Assembly: GCA_044227505.1 (NCBI GenBank)
Contig: JBGAWP010000099.1
Coordinates: 1-12,198, forward strand
Source: UBA7236 sp044227505
Lineage (GTDB): Bacteria > Bacteroidota > Bacteroidia > Chitinophagales > BACL12
Direction of reading: 5' to 3'
Length of the DNA: 12,198 nt
Shown here piece after piece: positions 1-6,823 of the stretch. Made by a program: the position numbers and the translations under genes. Position 1 is the stretch's first letter. The number at the start of each line of letters is the position of its first letter. The notes under the pieces were generated by a model, which did no database searches, was not told where the DNA came from, and saw only the letters and a list, made by a program, of their open reading frames with translations.

Positions 1-665
1 AATACACTCAAAAAAAGCAGGAAACATGTAAATAACTTAACACTGATATTAAAACTGATATTGATGAGCAGGATATTTAACAAAAGACCAATTGACATTA
101 TTAAACCCATTGTTCGTGTTCTGCGCATTAAGACTAAACCTGCGGTCAGCACTTCCAATATCCCGGTTATTAAAGAATAGGTATATGAGGTTCCGAGGGT
201 GCTCCAATAAAGAATATCCTTATCAAGCTGTCCAAATGGAGTATACAGTATATTTGGTTCCGGTAAATAGAATTGTTTTTTGAAAATTTTATCAAATCCA
301 TATTTAAAAAGTATAGTAACTAAATAACACACTATAAGGCTTCTAACCAGATAAATAACCTTAGGCTTAATTGCTTCCCATCCCTTAATAAATGTTAAAA
401 CATATGTTATAACACCTGATATTAAAATAAGCAGAACAACGAGCATATACATCTGTGGAGAATCAGAATTAATTTCCATAGGTGCTTTTTGCTCCCCCAA
501 AATTGCAGCTAAAAAATAATTAAGGAAATGGGAAAATAGAAAGTTCGACAGCTTAAATTGATTTGGAAAGATATAAAAAGGAAAGGGGATGAACAATATC
601 AATAACAAGCTAAGAAGAAACGCGAATACGAATGTTGTTTTGATAGTGTTGTGCGGAATCGTCAT
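1..665 (-). CDS. DoxX-like integral membrane protein, C-terminus cut by window edge
   Basis: Reading the minus strand leftward from an ATG at 665-663 gives 221 codons without a stop up to the window edge, so the gene is partial. The product is very hydrophobic: probable membrane spans near residues 11-33, 71-92, 104-122, 160-180 and 186-204, with a short polar loop around 58-70. The stretch at about 119-150 (KYGFDKIFKKQFYLPEPN, then TPFGQLDKDILYW), followed by a GILEVLTAG helix and an RRTRTMG turn, resembles the Bacteroidota branch of DoxX-family membrane proteins. That assignment is by recalled similarity only. The role of these proteins is poorly defined. It starts 15 bp after the stop of the 217-residue exported protein and in the same frame, so the two are probably co-transcribed. 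A TTG a few codons upstream is an alternative start, but the ATG is preferred because a hydrophobic N-terminus follows directly. Confidence 0.68.
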   Translation of the reverse strand, partial: MTIPHNTIKTTFVFAFLLSLLLILFIPFPFYIFPNQFKLSNFLFSHFLNYFLAAILGEQKAPMEINSDSPQMYMLVVLLILISGVITYVLTFIKGWEAIKPKVIYLVRSLIVCYLVTILFKYGFDKIFKKQFYLPEPNILYTPFGQLDKDILYWSTLGTSYTYSLITGILEVLTAGLVLMRRTRTMGLIMSIGLLLNILLINISFNISVKLFTCFLLFLSV

Positions 666-680
666 AGTCAATTGCAACGA

Positions 681-1334
681 TCAGCTTAAAAGAGGAGATG
701 CTTCCACTTCCTTTTTTGCAAAACGTTTTATAAAAATACCCAATAAAACGGAGAAACTTAGCAATGACCCAATCAGTATGAGTAACATATTGCCGTTATT
801 ATTATTATTATTATTATTGCCATCATTGTTTAAGGGTGTAATGGGAAAAACAACCTGATGTTTTTCTTTTTCCTTCTTCTTATTTTTTTTAACTGATTTA
901 ATGGTATCGGTTGCTGTTTCAGCCTTGTAGAAAATTTCAATACTATCGGGCGAATTCTCAAAAGCAAATGATTTAATTATTGCACTTTTAATGCTATCGC
1001 TGCTTTTATAGTCCTCAATTTCCTGCATATAATACCAATTTACCATGGTATCAACAATGGTGGTCATAGGCAAAGAATCTATCGTATAAAGCTCTTGTTC
1101 TTTTCTGGTAATTACCAGTGATGAATCATTCAATACTTCAACACTTTCAATAAAATATCGATGTGTAGGACCTAACCCGAAATCGGGAGCCGGCGATTCA
1201 AACATCGGGTTTGCGGAAGCATAATAATTCAGTTTATTCCCACTGTGACTTTTATATGCTATCTTTTTTGTTTGACTGAAAACATTCAGACTTAATAAAA
1301 CTAAAAAAAGTGTGTAACAGAACTTATAGTGCAT
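681..1334 (-). CDS. Exported single-span membrane protein with poly-Asn linker, function unknown
   Basis: I cannot name this 217-residue protein. Residues 1-21 (MHYKFCYTLFLVLLSLNVFSQ) look like a signal peptide ending at Gln, as is common in Bacteroidota. Residues 22-148 form a probable soluble extracytoplasmic domain that begins KKIAYKSHSGN and includes DFGLGPTHRYF. A lysine-rich stretch (149-159) and eight consecutive asparagines (173-180) form a low-complexity linker before a membrane helix at about 183-204 and a short basic tail (KRFAKK). The topology suggests a periplasmic domain tethered to the inner membrane. An in-frame ATG at 1364 adds ten residues ahead of the signal peptide; the ATG at 1334 is preferred because the n-region then begins directly. 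It lies 71 bp downstream of the decarboxylase and 15 bp upstream of the DoxX-like gene on the same strand. No convincing promoter was seen in the 71-bp gap. Confidence 0.72.
   Translation of the reverse strand: MHYKFCYTLFLVLLSLNVFSQTKKIAYKSHSGNKLNYYASANPMFESPAPDFGLGPTHRYFIESVEVLNDSSLVITRKEQELYTIDSLPMTTIVDTMVNWYYMQEIEDYKSSDSIKSAIIKSFAFENSPDSIEIFYKAETATDTIKSVKKNKKKEKEKHQVVFPITPLNNDGNNNNNNNNGNMLLILIGSLLSFSVLLGIFIKRFAKKEVEASPLLS
796..818. repeat. Trinucleotide microsatellite (TTA/TAA), inside a gene
   Basis: Nearly eight perfect units of TTA on the plus strand are read on the minus strand as seven AAT codons. With one AAC they encode eight consecutive asparagines in the linker of the exported protein. 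Gain or loss of whole units would lengthen or shorten the linker without shifting the frame. Confidence 0.9.
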
Positions 1335-1405
1335 GGATAGGATAATTTGATCATCGATAAGCAAAAACCATACTACATTTATAAAATTGAACTTTTTATA
1401 TTTGG

Positions 1406-2827
1406 TTAATGTTTAATACCTAATGTATTGATTATCAATAAATTATAAAGTTCATCCACATGTTTTTCTGTGACATTCGTCTGCCCTATCACCACACGTA
1501 TCACATATTTGCCATTCAGTTTTGTTCCTGATAGGTAAAATTTACCTGTTGAATTAATATCCTGCACAATTTTTTCATTGATATTATTGAGTTCATTTTC
1601 ATCCATAATATAATTGGGATGATAACGAATACACAAAACATTCATTACAAAAGGAGCCATCAATTCCCACTCGCTGTGAAGTTTTACTTTTTCATAAAAT
1701 ACAGTGGATAAACGAATATGTTCGCGCAACTTTTGTTGTAATCCCTCCACTCCAAAACTGCGCATCACGAACCATAATTTTAATGCGCGAAAACGGCGGC
1801 CTAGATTTATTCCCCAATCCTTATAATTTATTACCTCATCAACGGTGCGTTTTAAATAATCGGGATTTGTAGTAAATACATTTATCAAATGTGCAGCATC
1901 TTTTACAAAATAAACCGAACAATCAAAATTGGTAAATAACCATTTGTGTGCATTAACAACATAACTATCTGCAAACTCAATTCCCTTTAAATAATGTTGA
2001 TATTCGGGAAGTATAAAAGCGCTTCCGGCATAAGCTGCATCTATATGTAACCATAGTCCATATTTCGCACATAATTCACCTATTTCATGAAGGGGATCAA
2101 ATGCCAATGAACTTGTTGTTCCTAAGGCAGCAACAACTAAAAATGGTTTTTTATTTGTTTTGAGATCAATTTCAATTTGCATTTTTAACGAATTAACATC
2201 CATTGCAAAATTTTGATCTGTTTTAATTTTGCGGACATTCGCTTTTCCGATCCCGGCTGCCTTTGCATCTTTTTCTATGGAGTAATGTGTCTGTTCACTG
2301 CAATACATAACCAGATCTTCATATCCATTAAAACCTTTTTCATTGATATTAAAATTGGAATATTTTTCGCGTGCAGAAATTATTGCTACCAGACTGGAAG
2401 TAGAAGCTGTATCATGAATAACTCCGGAAAATGTTTTTGGCAATTGAAACATATCCCGCAGCCAGTTCATCATTTTTTCTTCCAGTTCGGTTGCGGCTGG
2501 GGAAGTTTCCCATATCATTGCATTAACTCCCAAGCCTGCAGTAATAAATTCAGCAAGCATACTTTCATAACTCGCATTCGATGGAAATAATGCCATAAAT
2601 GCGGGGTGCTGCCAATGCGTAATACCTCTGGGAATAATATTTTTGAAGTCCTGTATGATCACATCCATATCTTCACCTTGCTCAGGTGCATTATTTGGAA
2701 TCTGATCACTAATTTCGCCGGGACGGACAGGGGATTTTACGGGATATTGTTCAATTGTTTCCAGATAATCCGCTATCCAGTCGATGGCAGCATGAGCCTG
2801 TTTGCGAAATTCAGCATTTGAAAGCAT
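1406..2827 (-). CDS. Group II PLP-dependent decarboxylase, aromatic-L-amino-acid decarboxylase-like
   Basis: At 473 residues it has the normal length for the family, which includes DOPA/tryptophan/tyrosine decarboxylases. It aligns by eye along its whole length with animal AADC. The PLP-binding lysine is K295 in NAHKWL. D263 in LHIDAAYAG should contact the pyridine nitrogen, H181 in EQTHYSIEK should stack on the cofactor, and T140-A141-S142 and T237 match phosphate contacts. Y324 in NPDYLK aligns with the catalytic-loop tyrosine (human Y332) needed for decarboxylation, which argues against an aldehyde synthase. The motif SPAATELE (109-116) is also family-typical. The expected reaction is aromatic amino acid to arylalkylamine plus CO2 in the cytoplasm; the exact substrate cannot be read from sequence. 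The start is supported by family-like N-terminal residues FRKQAHAAIDWIADYL. It diverges from the lipid kinase with 5 bp between start codons and is probably first in a run with the two membrane-protein genes downstream. Confidence 0.93.
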   Translation of the reverse strand: MLSNAEFRKQAHAAIDWIADYLETIEQYPVKSPVRPGEISDQIPNNAPEQGEDMDVIIQDFKNIIPRGITHWQHPAFMALFPSNASYESMLAEFITAGLGVNAMIWETSPAATELEEKMMNWLRDMFQLPKTFSGVIHDTASTSSLVAIISAREKYSNFNINEKGFNGYEDLVMYCSEQTHYSIEKDAKAAGIGKANVRKIKTDQNFAMDVNSLKMQIEIDLKTNKKPFLVVAALGTTSSLAFDPLHEIGELCAKYGLWLHIDAAYAGSAFILPEYQHYLKGIEFADSYVVNAHKWLFTNFDCSVYFVKDAAHLINVFTTNPDYLKRTVDEVINYKDWGINLGRRFRALKLWFVMRSFGVEGLQQKLREHIRLSTVFYEKVKLHSEWELMAPFVMNVLCIRYHPNYIMDENELNNINEKIVQDINSTGKFYLSGTKLNGKYVIRVVIGQTNVTEKHVDELYNLLIINTLGIKH

Positions 2828-2832
2828 ACACT

Positions 2833-3753
2833 ATGATTGATAAATGGTTTGTAATAATTAATCCGGTTTCCGGCAGAAATAAAGGCAGGAAACTCTGGCA
2901 TAAAATTAAACCTCTTTTAGCAGAAGGAGGGATAGTGTATGAATTTGCTTTAACCGAATTTGTTGACCATGCTTCTTCAATTACAAAACAAGCAGCAATT
3001 TCCGGTATACGTAATTTCCTTATCATTGGTGGCGACGGAACTGCAAATGATGTGATAAACGGTATTTGTAATTCAGATATTCCCATTGATACATGCACGG
3101 TTGCAATGTTGCCCGCAGGAACCGGAAATGATTGGGTGCGTACGATCGGAAAATATTCTTCCTTAAACAATATTGCTAAATCAATCCAAAATAAAAAAAC
3201 ATGCTCTCACGATGTAGGAATTTGTATCTACAATAAAAATGATACTGAACATAAAAGGTATTTTATAAATATTGTTGGACTTGGGTTCGAAGGACATGTT
3301 GCAAAGAGATTATTTGAAGAAAAAAGTATTTTCAGAGGAACAAAATTGCAATATCAGATAGCAATTTTGCGCTCCTTGTTTGTATATAAACATACGGAAA
3401 TGAAAGTAACTGTTGATGGAATTTCATCTGACATAACAACTTTATCTATTGCTGCAGGAATCGGTAAATTTAATGGTGGAGGGTTAAAACAATTACCAAA
3501 TTCAAAATTTGATGATGGATTACTCGATATGACCCTGATTGGCAACATGAGCAAATTAAAAATGGTGTTGAGTCTCCCTAAATTGCAAAGTGGCGCTCAT
3601 ATTAAGATGAAAGAAGTTAAAACATTTCGAGGTAAAGAGATCAAAATAGAAAGTACACCATATGTATTTATCGATGCCGACGGAGAATATCTCGGGACTA
3701 CCCCAATAGCTCTTTCCATTTCGGATAAAAAATTAAATATATTACAATGGTGA
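2833..3753 (+). CDS. Diacylglycerol kinase family lipid kinase (DgkB/YegS-like)
   Basis: The 306-residue product has the features of the DAGK catalytic family. They are FVIINPVSGR at the start (7-16), the ATP-binding GGDGT motif at 66-70, PAGTGNDW at 94-101, and a C-terminal half with VGLGFEGHVAKRL and FIDADGEYLG. It is expected to phosphorylate a lipid substrate such as diacylglycerol with ATP at the inner face of the membrane, for phospholipid turnover. The substrate is not determinable from sequence. I set the start at the ATG at 2833, because MIDKWFVIINP matches the usual family N-terminus. An in-frame ATG at 2755 would add 26 residues that lie antisense to the decarboxylase N-terminus and show no family character. 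No promoter is obvious, and any promoter must lie in the neighbouring coding region. It ends 16 bp from the convergent DUF3089 gene, with no clear terminator hairpin. Confidence 0.92.
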   Translation: MIDKWFVIINPVSGRNKGRKLWHKIKPLLAEGGIVYEFALTEFVDHASSITKQAAISGIRNFLIIGGDGTANDVINGICNSDIPIDTCTVAMLPAGTGNDWVRTIGKYSSLNNIAKSIQNKKTCSHDVGICIYNKNDTEHKRYFINIVGLGFEGHVAKRLFEEKSIFRGTKLQYQIAILRSLFVYKHTEMKVTVDGISSDITTLSIAAGIGKFNGGGLKQLPNSKFDDGLLDMTLIGNMSKLKMVLSLPKLQSGAHIKMKEVKTFRGKEIKIESTPYVFIDADGEYLGTTPIALSISDKKLNILQW

Positions 3754-3769
3754 ATTTAAATTTCGCGTA

Positions 3770-4807
3770 CTACTTCTTTTGGTTTTGATAAGAAGAAATC
3801 CTTAGAGCCACATTATTGCGAAGATTCAACCAATACAAATTATAATCAGCCACATGTAAATTTTTAGGAATAAAAAATTTTCCCGGCACATCCGGACGTG
3901 TTACCCAAACTATATCATTGTGAATTTCGGCACAACAAACGGCAGGATATATTGTTTCTGCATCTCTGCCTAAACCTCCTGCATTTAAATTAGCCTCACA
4001 GATACCTCTTTTCTGTGTATAGGAAATAGGATTATGCACAACAATATTTTCCGGATTTTCCACCATGAATTTCTTTTTTGGTTCAACACCTTCCAGATAA
4101 CTTCTCCAAGTTACATAACAACCTGTTTGAGAAGCGCTATCACCAGCAGCAATAGTTGTAAATTCATTTTTATAAACCGGCATTCCGATAAGGTACGCGC
4201 ACACTAATTGTTTTTGCAATTCTTTTCCATCAAAAAAATCGCGCAAAAGCCATTTGGCATGTGTGGTGCCCTGACTGTGTCCTGCAATTACAATGGGGCG
4301 TCCATTATTGTAATGATCTAAATAATATTGAAAGGCAGTTTTTACATCTTCATAAGCTAATTCAAAAGCTTTTAATGCATCGGGATCTGTAAGTGAAAAA
4401 TAGGCATTATAGGTCGCCTGACGATATCGAGGTATATAAACCTTGCAACTACCATTAAATACACTCGCCTGATTTGTTACAGCTCTGGCATCAATTCTGT
4501 CGTTTAATTCTGTATCATTCAGATCTGCGTTCCATTCTGTTCTTGAAAAAAATTGAGTGGGATAGAGATAAAAAACATCTGCAATAGCGGTGTTTTGTCC
4601 GTCAATTAATTTTACATACGAATTATTCGGAACATGATCAGCGGAATCTTTTTTATCAGGTAATGCACTCCAGTATATTGTATTGCTGTAATCGGGAGGG
4701 GAAGGATTTTTTTCAGCAATAAAATCTACTTTTACGGGTTTATAAGCAGCACATGAAACTATTCCAGTTGCAATAAAGAGAAGTAATATTTTATTTAAAA
4801 TTTTCAT
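3770..4807 (-). CDS. DUF3089 family alpha/beta-hydrolase lipoprotein
   Basis: The 345-residue product begins with a lipoprotein signal peptide: a hydrophobic core and then the lipobox I16-V17-S18-C19, so mature Cys19 should be lipidated. The body matches the DUF3089 family, a branch of alpha/beta hydrolases. The nucleophile elbow GHSQGT places the catalytic serine at S178, and the C-terminal LHVADYNLYW segment supplies a likely catalytic histidine, H318. Upstream family-typical stretches are VFYLYPTQF (78-86) and YIPRYRQAT (124-132). It is probably an envelope-anchored esterase or lipase-like enzyme; the substrate is unknown. It follows the YggS gene by 36 bp on the same strand, so the two may share a transcript. 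That gap contains two near-matches to the -7 element with one extra base in the spacer, too weak to call a promoter. It converges with the lipid kinase. Confidence 0.88.
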   Translation of the reverse strand: MKILNKILLLFIATGIVSCAAYKPVKVDFIAEKNPSPPDYSNTIYWSALPDKKDSADHVPNNSYVKLIDGQNTAIADVFYLYPTQFFSRTEWNADLNDTELNDRIDARAVTNQASVFNGSCKVYIPRYRQATYNAYFSLTDPDALKAFELAYEDVKTAFQYYLDHYNNGRPIVIAGHSQGTTHAKWLLRDFFDGKELQKQLVCAYLIGMPVYKNEFTTIAAGDSASQTGCYVTWRSYLEGVEPKKKFMVENPENIVVHNPISYTQKRGICEANLNAGGLGRDAETIYPAVCCAEIHNDIVWVTRPDVPGKFFIPKNLHVADYNLYWLNLRNNVALRISSYQNQKK

Positions 4808-4843
4808 TTATCAAATTATAGTAATATCAAATATTATTTATTG

Positions 4844-5503
4844 TTATCTTTTTCCAAAAAGTAAACTGCCAATTCGCACCATAGTTGCACCTTCTTCGAT
4901 GGCAATGGTATAATCACTGCTCATTCCCATGGAAAGTTGTTTGAAATTTTCATTTTCTTTAAAATAGGTATCTTTTATACTTTCAAACAGGTTTTTTAAA
5001 TGTTTAAATTCCCTTCGAACAAGTTCCAGGTCATTCGAATTGGAAGCCATACCCATTAAACCACCAATCCGTATGTTTTTTAGGTCTTTAAAATTCGGAT
5101 TATCTAAAATTTCATAAAGTTCCTTTTCACTCAAACCAAATTTTGTTTCCTCCGTTGCAATATAGATCTGGAGTAAACAGGGTATAATACGGTTGTGTTT
5201 TTTAGCCTGCTTATCTATCTCCACAAGCAGATCCCAACTATCTACTGAATGAATGAGTGCAACCGTTGGAGCGATATATTTTACTTTATTGGTTTGTAAA
5301 TGCCCAATAATGTGCCAACGAATGTCTTTTGGGAGGATTTCCTGTTTTTCACGGAATTCCTGCACCCTGTTTTCGCCAAAATCCCGCTGACCTGCATTGT
5401 AGAGTTCCATTATTGCATCTACAGGCTGCGTTTTAGAGACTGCAACGAGTAATACCTTTTTTTGATCTAAAAAACGAATTATATCGTGGTAATTGGCGTT
5501 CAT
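4844..5503 (-). CDS. YggS/PLPBP family pyridoxal phosphate homeostasis protein
   Basis: This 219-residue protein carries the YggS/PROSC signature blocks in order: LVAVSKTQP with the PLP lysine K24, DFGENRVQE (about 46-54), WHIIGHLQTNK, LSMGMSSDY, and the closing MVRIGSLLFG. It folds as a single TIM-barrel domain that binds PLP without known catalysis and buffers the cofactor, affecting amino acid and vitamin B6 metabolism. Length is normal for the family. I prefer the ATG at 5503 over an upstream in-frame GTG at 5518. The GTG overlaps a candidate -7 promoter element, and the ATG gives a family-like short N-terminal helix. It diverges from the DUF4296/CoA-transferase operon across 38 bp and is followed by the DUF3089 lipoprotein gene. 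Several PLP enzymes lie nearby (decarboxylase, class IV aminotransferase), but in other transcription units. Confidence 0.93.
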   Translation of the reverse strand: MNANYHDIIRFLDQKKVLLVAVSKTQPVDAIMELYNAGQRDFGENRVQEFREKQEILPKDIRWHIIGHLQTNKVKYIAPTVALIHSVDSWDLLVEIDKQAKKHNRIIPCLLQIYIATEETKFGLSEKELYEILDNPNFKDLKNIRIGGLMGMASNSNDLELVRREFKHLKNLFESIKDTYFKENENFKQLSMGMSSDYTIAIEEGATMVRIGSLLFGKR

Positions 5504-5517
5504 ACTGTAACTTAGCA

Positions 5518-5525
5518 CAAAAATA
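5518..5525 (-). promoter_or_regulatory. Candidate -7 promoter element for the YggS gene
   Basis: On the minus strand these bases read TATTTTTG, a perfect match to the Bacteroidota -7 consensus TAnnTTTG. Transcription would begin about 7 bp downstream, leaving a leader of only a few bases before the ATG at 5503. No clear TTG sits at the expected -33 distance, so this rests on one short motif in AT-rich DNA. Confidence 0.35.
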
Positions 5526-5541
5526 AACAGCTTTTGTCGTA

Positions 5542-5937
5542 ATGAAGGTGATCTTGATTTTTATGTTGTTTGCGGCCGGAATTTTACTTTCCTGCAAACC
5601 CGACAGCGACCTTGAAATTAGAGATGCGATGATGGAGAATGTCCCCGATTCTGTGTTAGCAGTGGATGTAATGATTTCTGTAATGACCGATATTCACCTT
5701 GCCGAATCTTGGTCGCGGCTAAATAAAAGTGATACAATCCCTCAGGACGACAGATTAATAATTTATTATGCGCAAATTTTTGATATGCACGACACTGATG
5801 TCAGGAAATATAAAAGCAGCTATAATTATTATTCCAATGAACCTGTCTTAATGAATTATATTTATCAAAAAGTAACCGAGAAACTTAATCTTCTCGAAAG
5901 TGAAAATACGAACATTTTAAAACAAGATAAGAAATGA
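5542..5937 (+). CDS. DUF4296 domain lipoprotein
   Basis: The 131-residue product starts with a lipoprotein signal peptide (MKVILIFMLFAAGILLSC), which makes C18 the likely lipidated residue. The segment from about 34 to 115 matches DUF4296, a Bacteroidota domain recognised by the opening VPDSVLAVDVMISVMTDIHLAES, an acidic-aromatic central helix and YYSNEPVLMNYIYQKVTEKL near the end. Function is unknown; it should sit in the envelope facing the periplasm. It is the first gene of the plus-strand run. Its stop overlaps the start of CoA-transferase subunit A by 4 bp (ATGA at 5934-5937), which implies translational coupling, although no functional link between the two proteins is evident. No confident promoter was found: TAACTTAG at 5508-5515 differs from the consensus by one base and lacks a well-spaced TTG. 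Confidence 0.85.
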   Translation: MKVILIFMLFAAGILLSCKPDSDLEIRDAMMENVPDSVLAVDVMISVMTDIHLAESWSRLNKSDTIPQDDRLIIYYAQIFDMHDTDVRKYKSSYNYYSNEPVLMNYIYQKVTEKLNLLESENTNILKQDKK

Positions 5938-6626
5938 ATAAAGTAGTTAAAAATGCAGAAGATGCAATTCATGATATTCCCGATGGAGCAACAATAATGT
6001 TGGGAGGATTTGGATTATGTGGAATTCCGGAAAATTGTATCAATGCATTGGTAAAAAAAGGAACTAAAAATTTAACCTGTATTTCCAATAATGCAGGTGT
6101 TGATGATTTTGGAATTGGGTTGATGTTGCAAAAACGTCAGGTTAAAAAAATGATCTCCAGTTATGTCGGTGAAAATGCAGAATTTGAAAGACAATTATTA
6201 AGTGGTGAACTGGAAGTGGAATTAATTCCGCAAGGCACATTAGCAACGAGATGTATGGCCGCCGGTTACGGAATGCCCGCAATATTTACCCCTGCAGGTG
6301 TTGGAACTGAAGTTGCAGAAGGAAAAGAAACACGTGAATTCAACGGAAAAACATATTTATTGGAATATGCATTCGATGCAGATTATGCAATTGTAAAAGC
6401 ATGGAAAGGAGATACGCACGGGAATTTAATATTTAATGCAACAGCCCGAAATTTTAATCCCTTAATGGCAATGGGAGGAAAGATAACAATTGCGGAAGTG
6501 GAAGAATTAGTTCCCGCAGGGGAATTGGATCCGAATCAGATTCACACCCCGGGAATATACGTTCATCGAATATTTCAGGGTACAGATTATGAGAAGAGGA
6601 TTGAACAGAAAACGGTGACGAAATAG
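5934..6626 (+). CDS. scoA: 3-oxoacid CoA-transferase subunit A
   Basis: This 230-residue protein is the alpha subunit of a two-subunit family I CoA-transferase, most likely succinyl-CoA:3-ketoacid (acetoacetate) CoA-transferase. It carries the CoA-binding glycine motif GGFGLCGIPE at 24-33, SNNAGVDDFGIG at about 51-62, and the later block TPAGVGTEVAEGKE. Length is normal. With subunit B it would convert acetoacetate plus succinyl-CoA to acetoacetyl-CoA plus succinate in the cytoplasm, feeding products of leucine or aromatic amino acid breakdown into acetyl-CoA. The catalytic glutamate is in subunit B. The start overlaps the DUF4296 stop. The TAG stop codon is also the first three bases of a heptanucleotide repeat array that fills much of the gap to subunit B. 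The gene could belong to a close relative using another 3-oxoacid, but the acetoacetate enzyme is the best fit. Confidence 0.93.
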   Translation: MNKVVKNAEDAIHDIPDGATIMLGGFGLCGIPENCINALVKKGTKNLTCISNNAGVDDFGIGLMLQKRQVKKMISSYVGENAEFERQLLSGELEVELIPQGTLATRCMAAGYGMPAIFTPAGVGTEVAEGKETREFNGKTYLLEYAFDADYAIVKAWKGDTHGNLIFNATARNFNPLMAMGGKITIAEVEELVPAGELDPNQIHTPGIYVHRIFQGTDYEKRIEQKTVTK

Positions 6627-6747
6627 GACCTATGACCTACGACATAGGACCTACGACATAGGACATACGAAATAGGAAATAAGAAGTAGGAAATAGGACA
6701 TAGGAATTAGGAAAGCCCGGACTCACGATTCACGATTGACGATTCAC
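6624..6747. repeat. Heptanucleotide tandem-repeat array between the CoA-transferase subunit genes
   Basis: Thirteen consecutive 7-bp units run without a phase break from 6624 to 6714. Examples are TAGGACC, TATGACC, TACGACA, TAGGACA, TAGGAAA and TAAGAAG. Columns 1, 2, 4 and 5 (T, A, G, A) are invariant; column 3 is mostly G or C, column 6 is C or A, column 7 is mostly A. After a five-base linker (6715-6719) a second array of four 7-bp units follows (6720-6747): GACTCAC, GATTCAC, GATTGAC, GATTCAC. Written from their GA, units of both arrays fit GA-N-N-(T/C/G)-A-(G/C), which suggests a shared origin. The units drift from ACC/ACA endings to AAA endings, as expected from local duplication plus mutation. 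The array is not coding, since TAG or TAA triplets recur throughout. The remainder of the gap (6748-6823) is AT-rich with no recognisable promoter. It resembles the short tandemly repeated heptamers known from cyanobacteria. Confidence 0.92.
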
Positions 6748-6823
6748 GAAAGATAGAGCATAAATAAGGATCGAAAACATATGGTTAACTAAAACAATTT
6801 AATAAAAACTAAAACCACAACCC

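Noticed and set aside
92..283. Plus-strand 63-residue frame
   Set aside because: Lies antisense to the DoxX-like membrane protein, whose frame is open and has clear membrane helices.
589..858. Plus-strand 89-residue frame with a poly-Leu run
   Set aside because: The poly-Leu is simply the TTA microsatellite read in the other strand; the frame overlaps two better-supported minus-strand genes.
1335..1364. Longer start for the exported poly-Asn protein
   Set aside because: It would put ten polar and acidic residues ahead of the signal peptide; the internal ATG gives a normal signal peptide.
2755..2832. Longer start for the lipid kinase
   Set aside because: The extra 26 residues are antisense to the decarboxylase N-terminus and precede the family-typical start WFVIINPVSGR.
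3754..3769. Shared bidirectional terminator between the convergent kinase and DUF3089 genes
   Set aside because: The 16-bp gap has only a short AT palindrome and no GC stem or T-run.
5504..5518. GTG start five codons upstream for the YggS gene
   Set aside because: It overlaps the candidate -7 element, so it would lie upstream of the predicted transcript start; the ATG gives a normal N-terminus.
6624..6747. CRISPR array
   Set aside because: Units are 7 bp, contiguous and without spacers; no cas genes are nearby.
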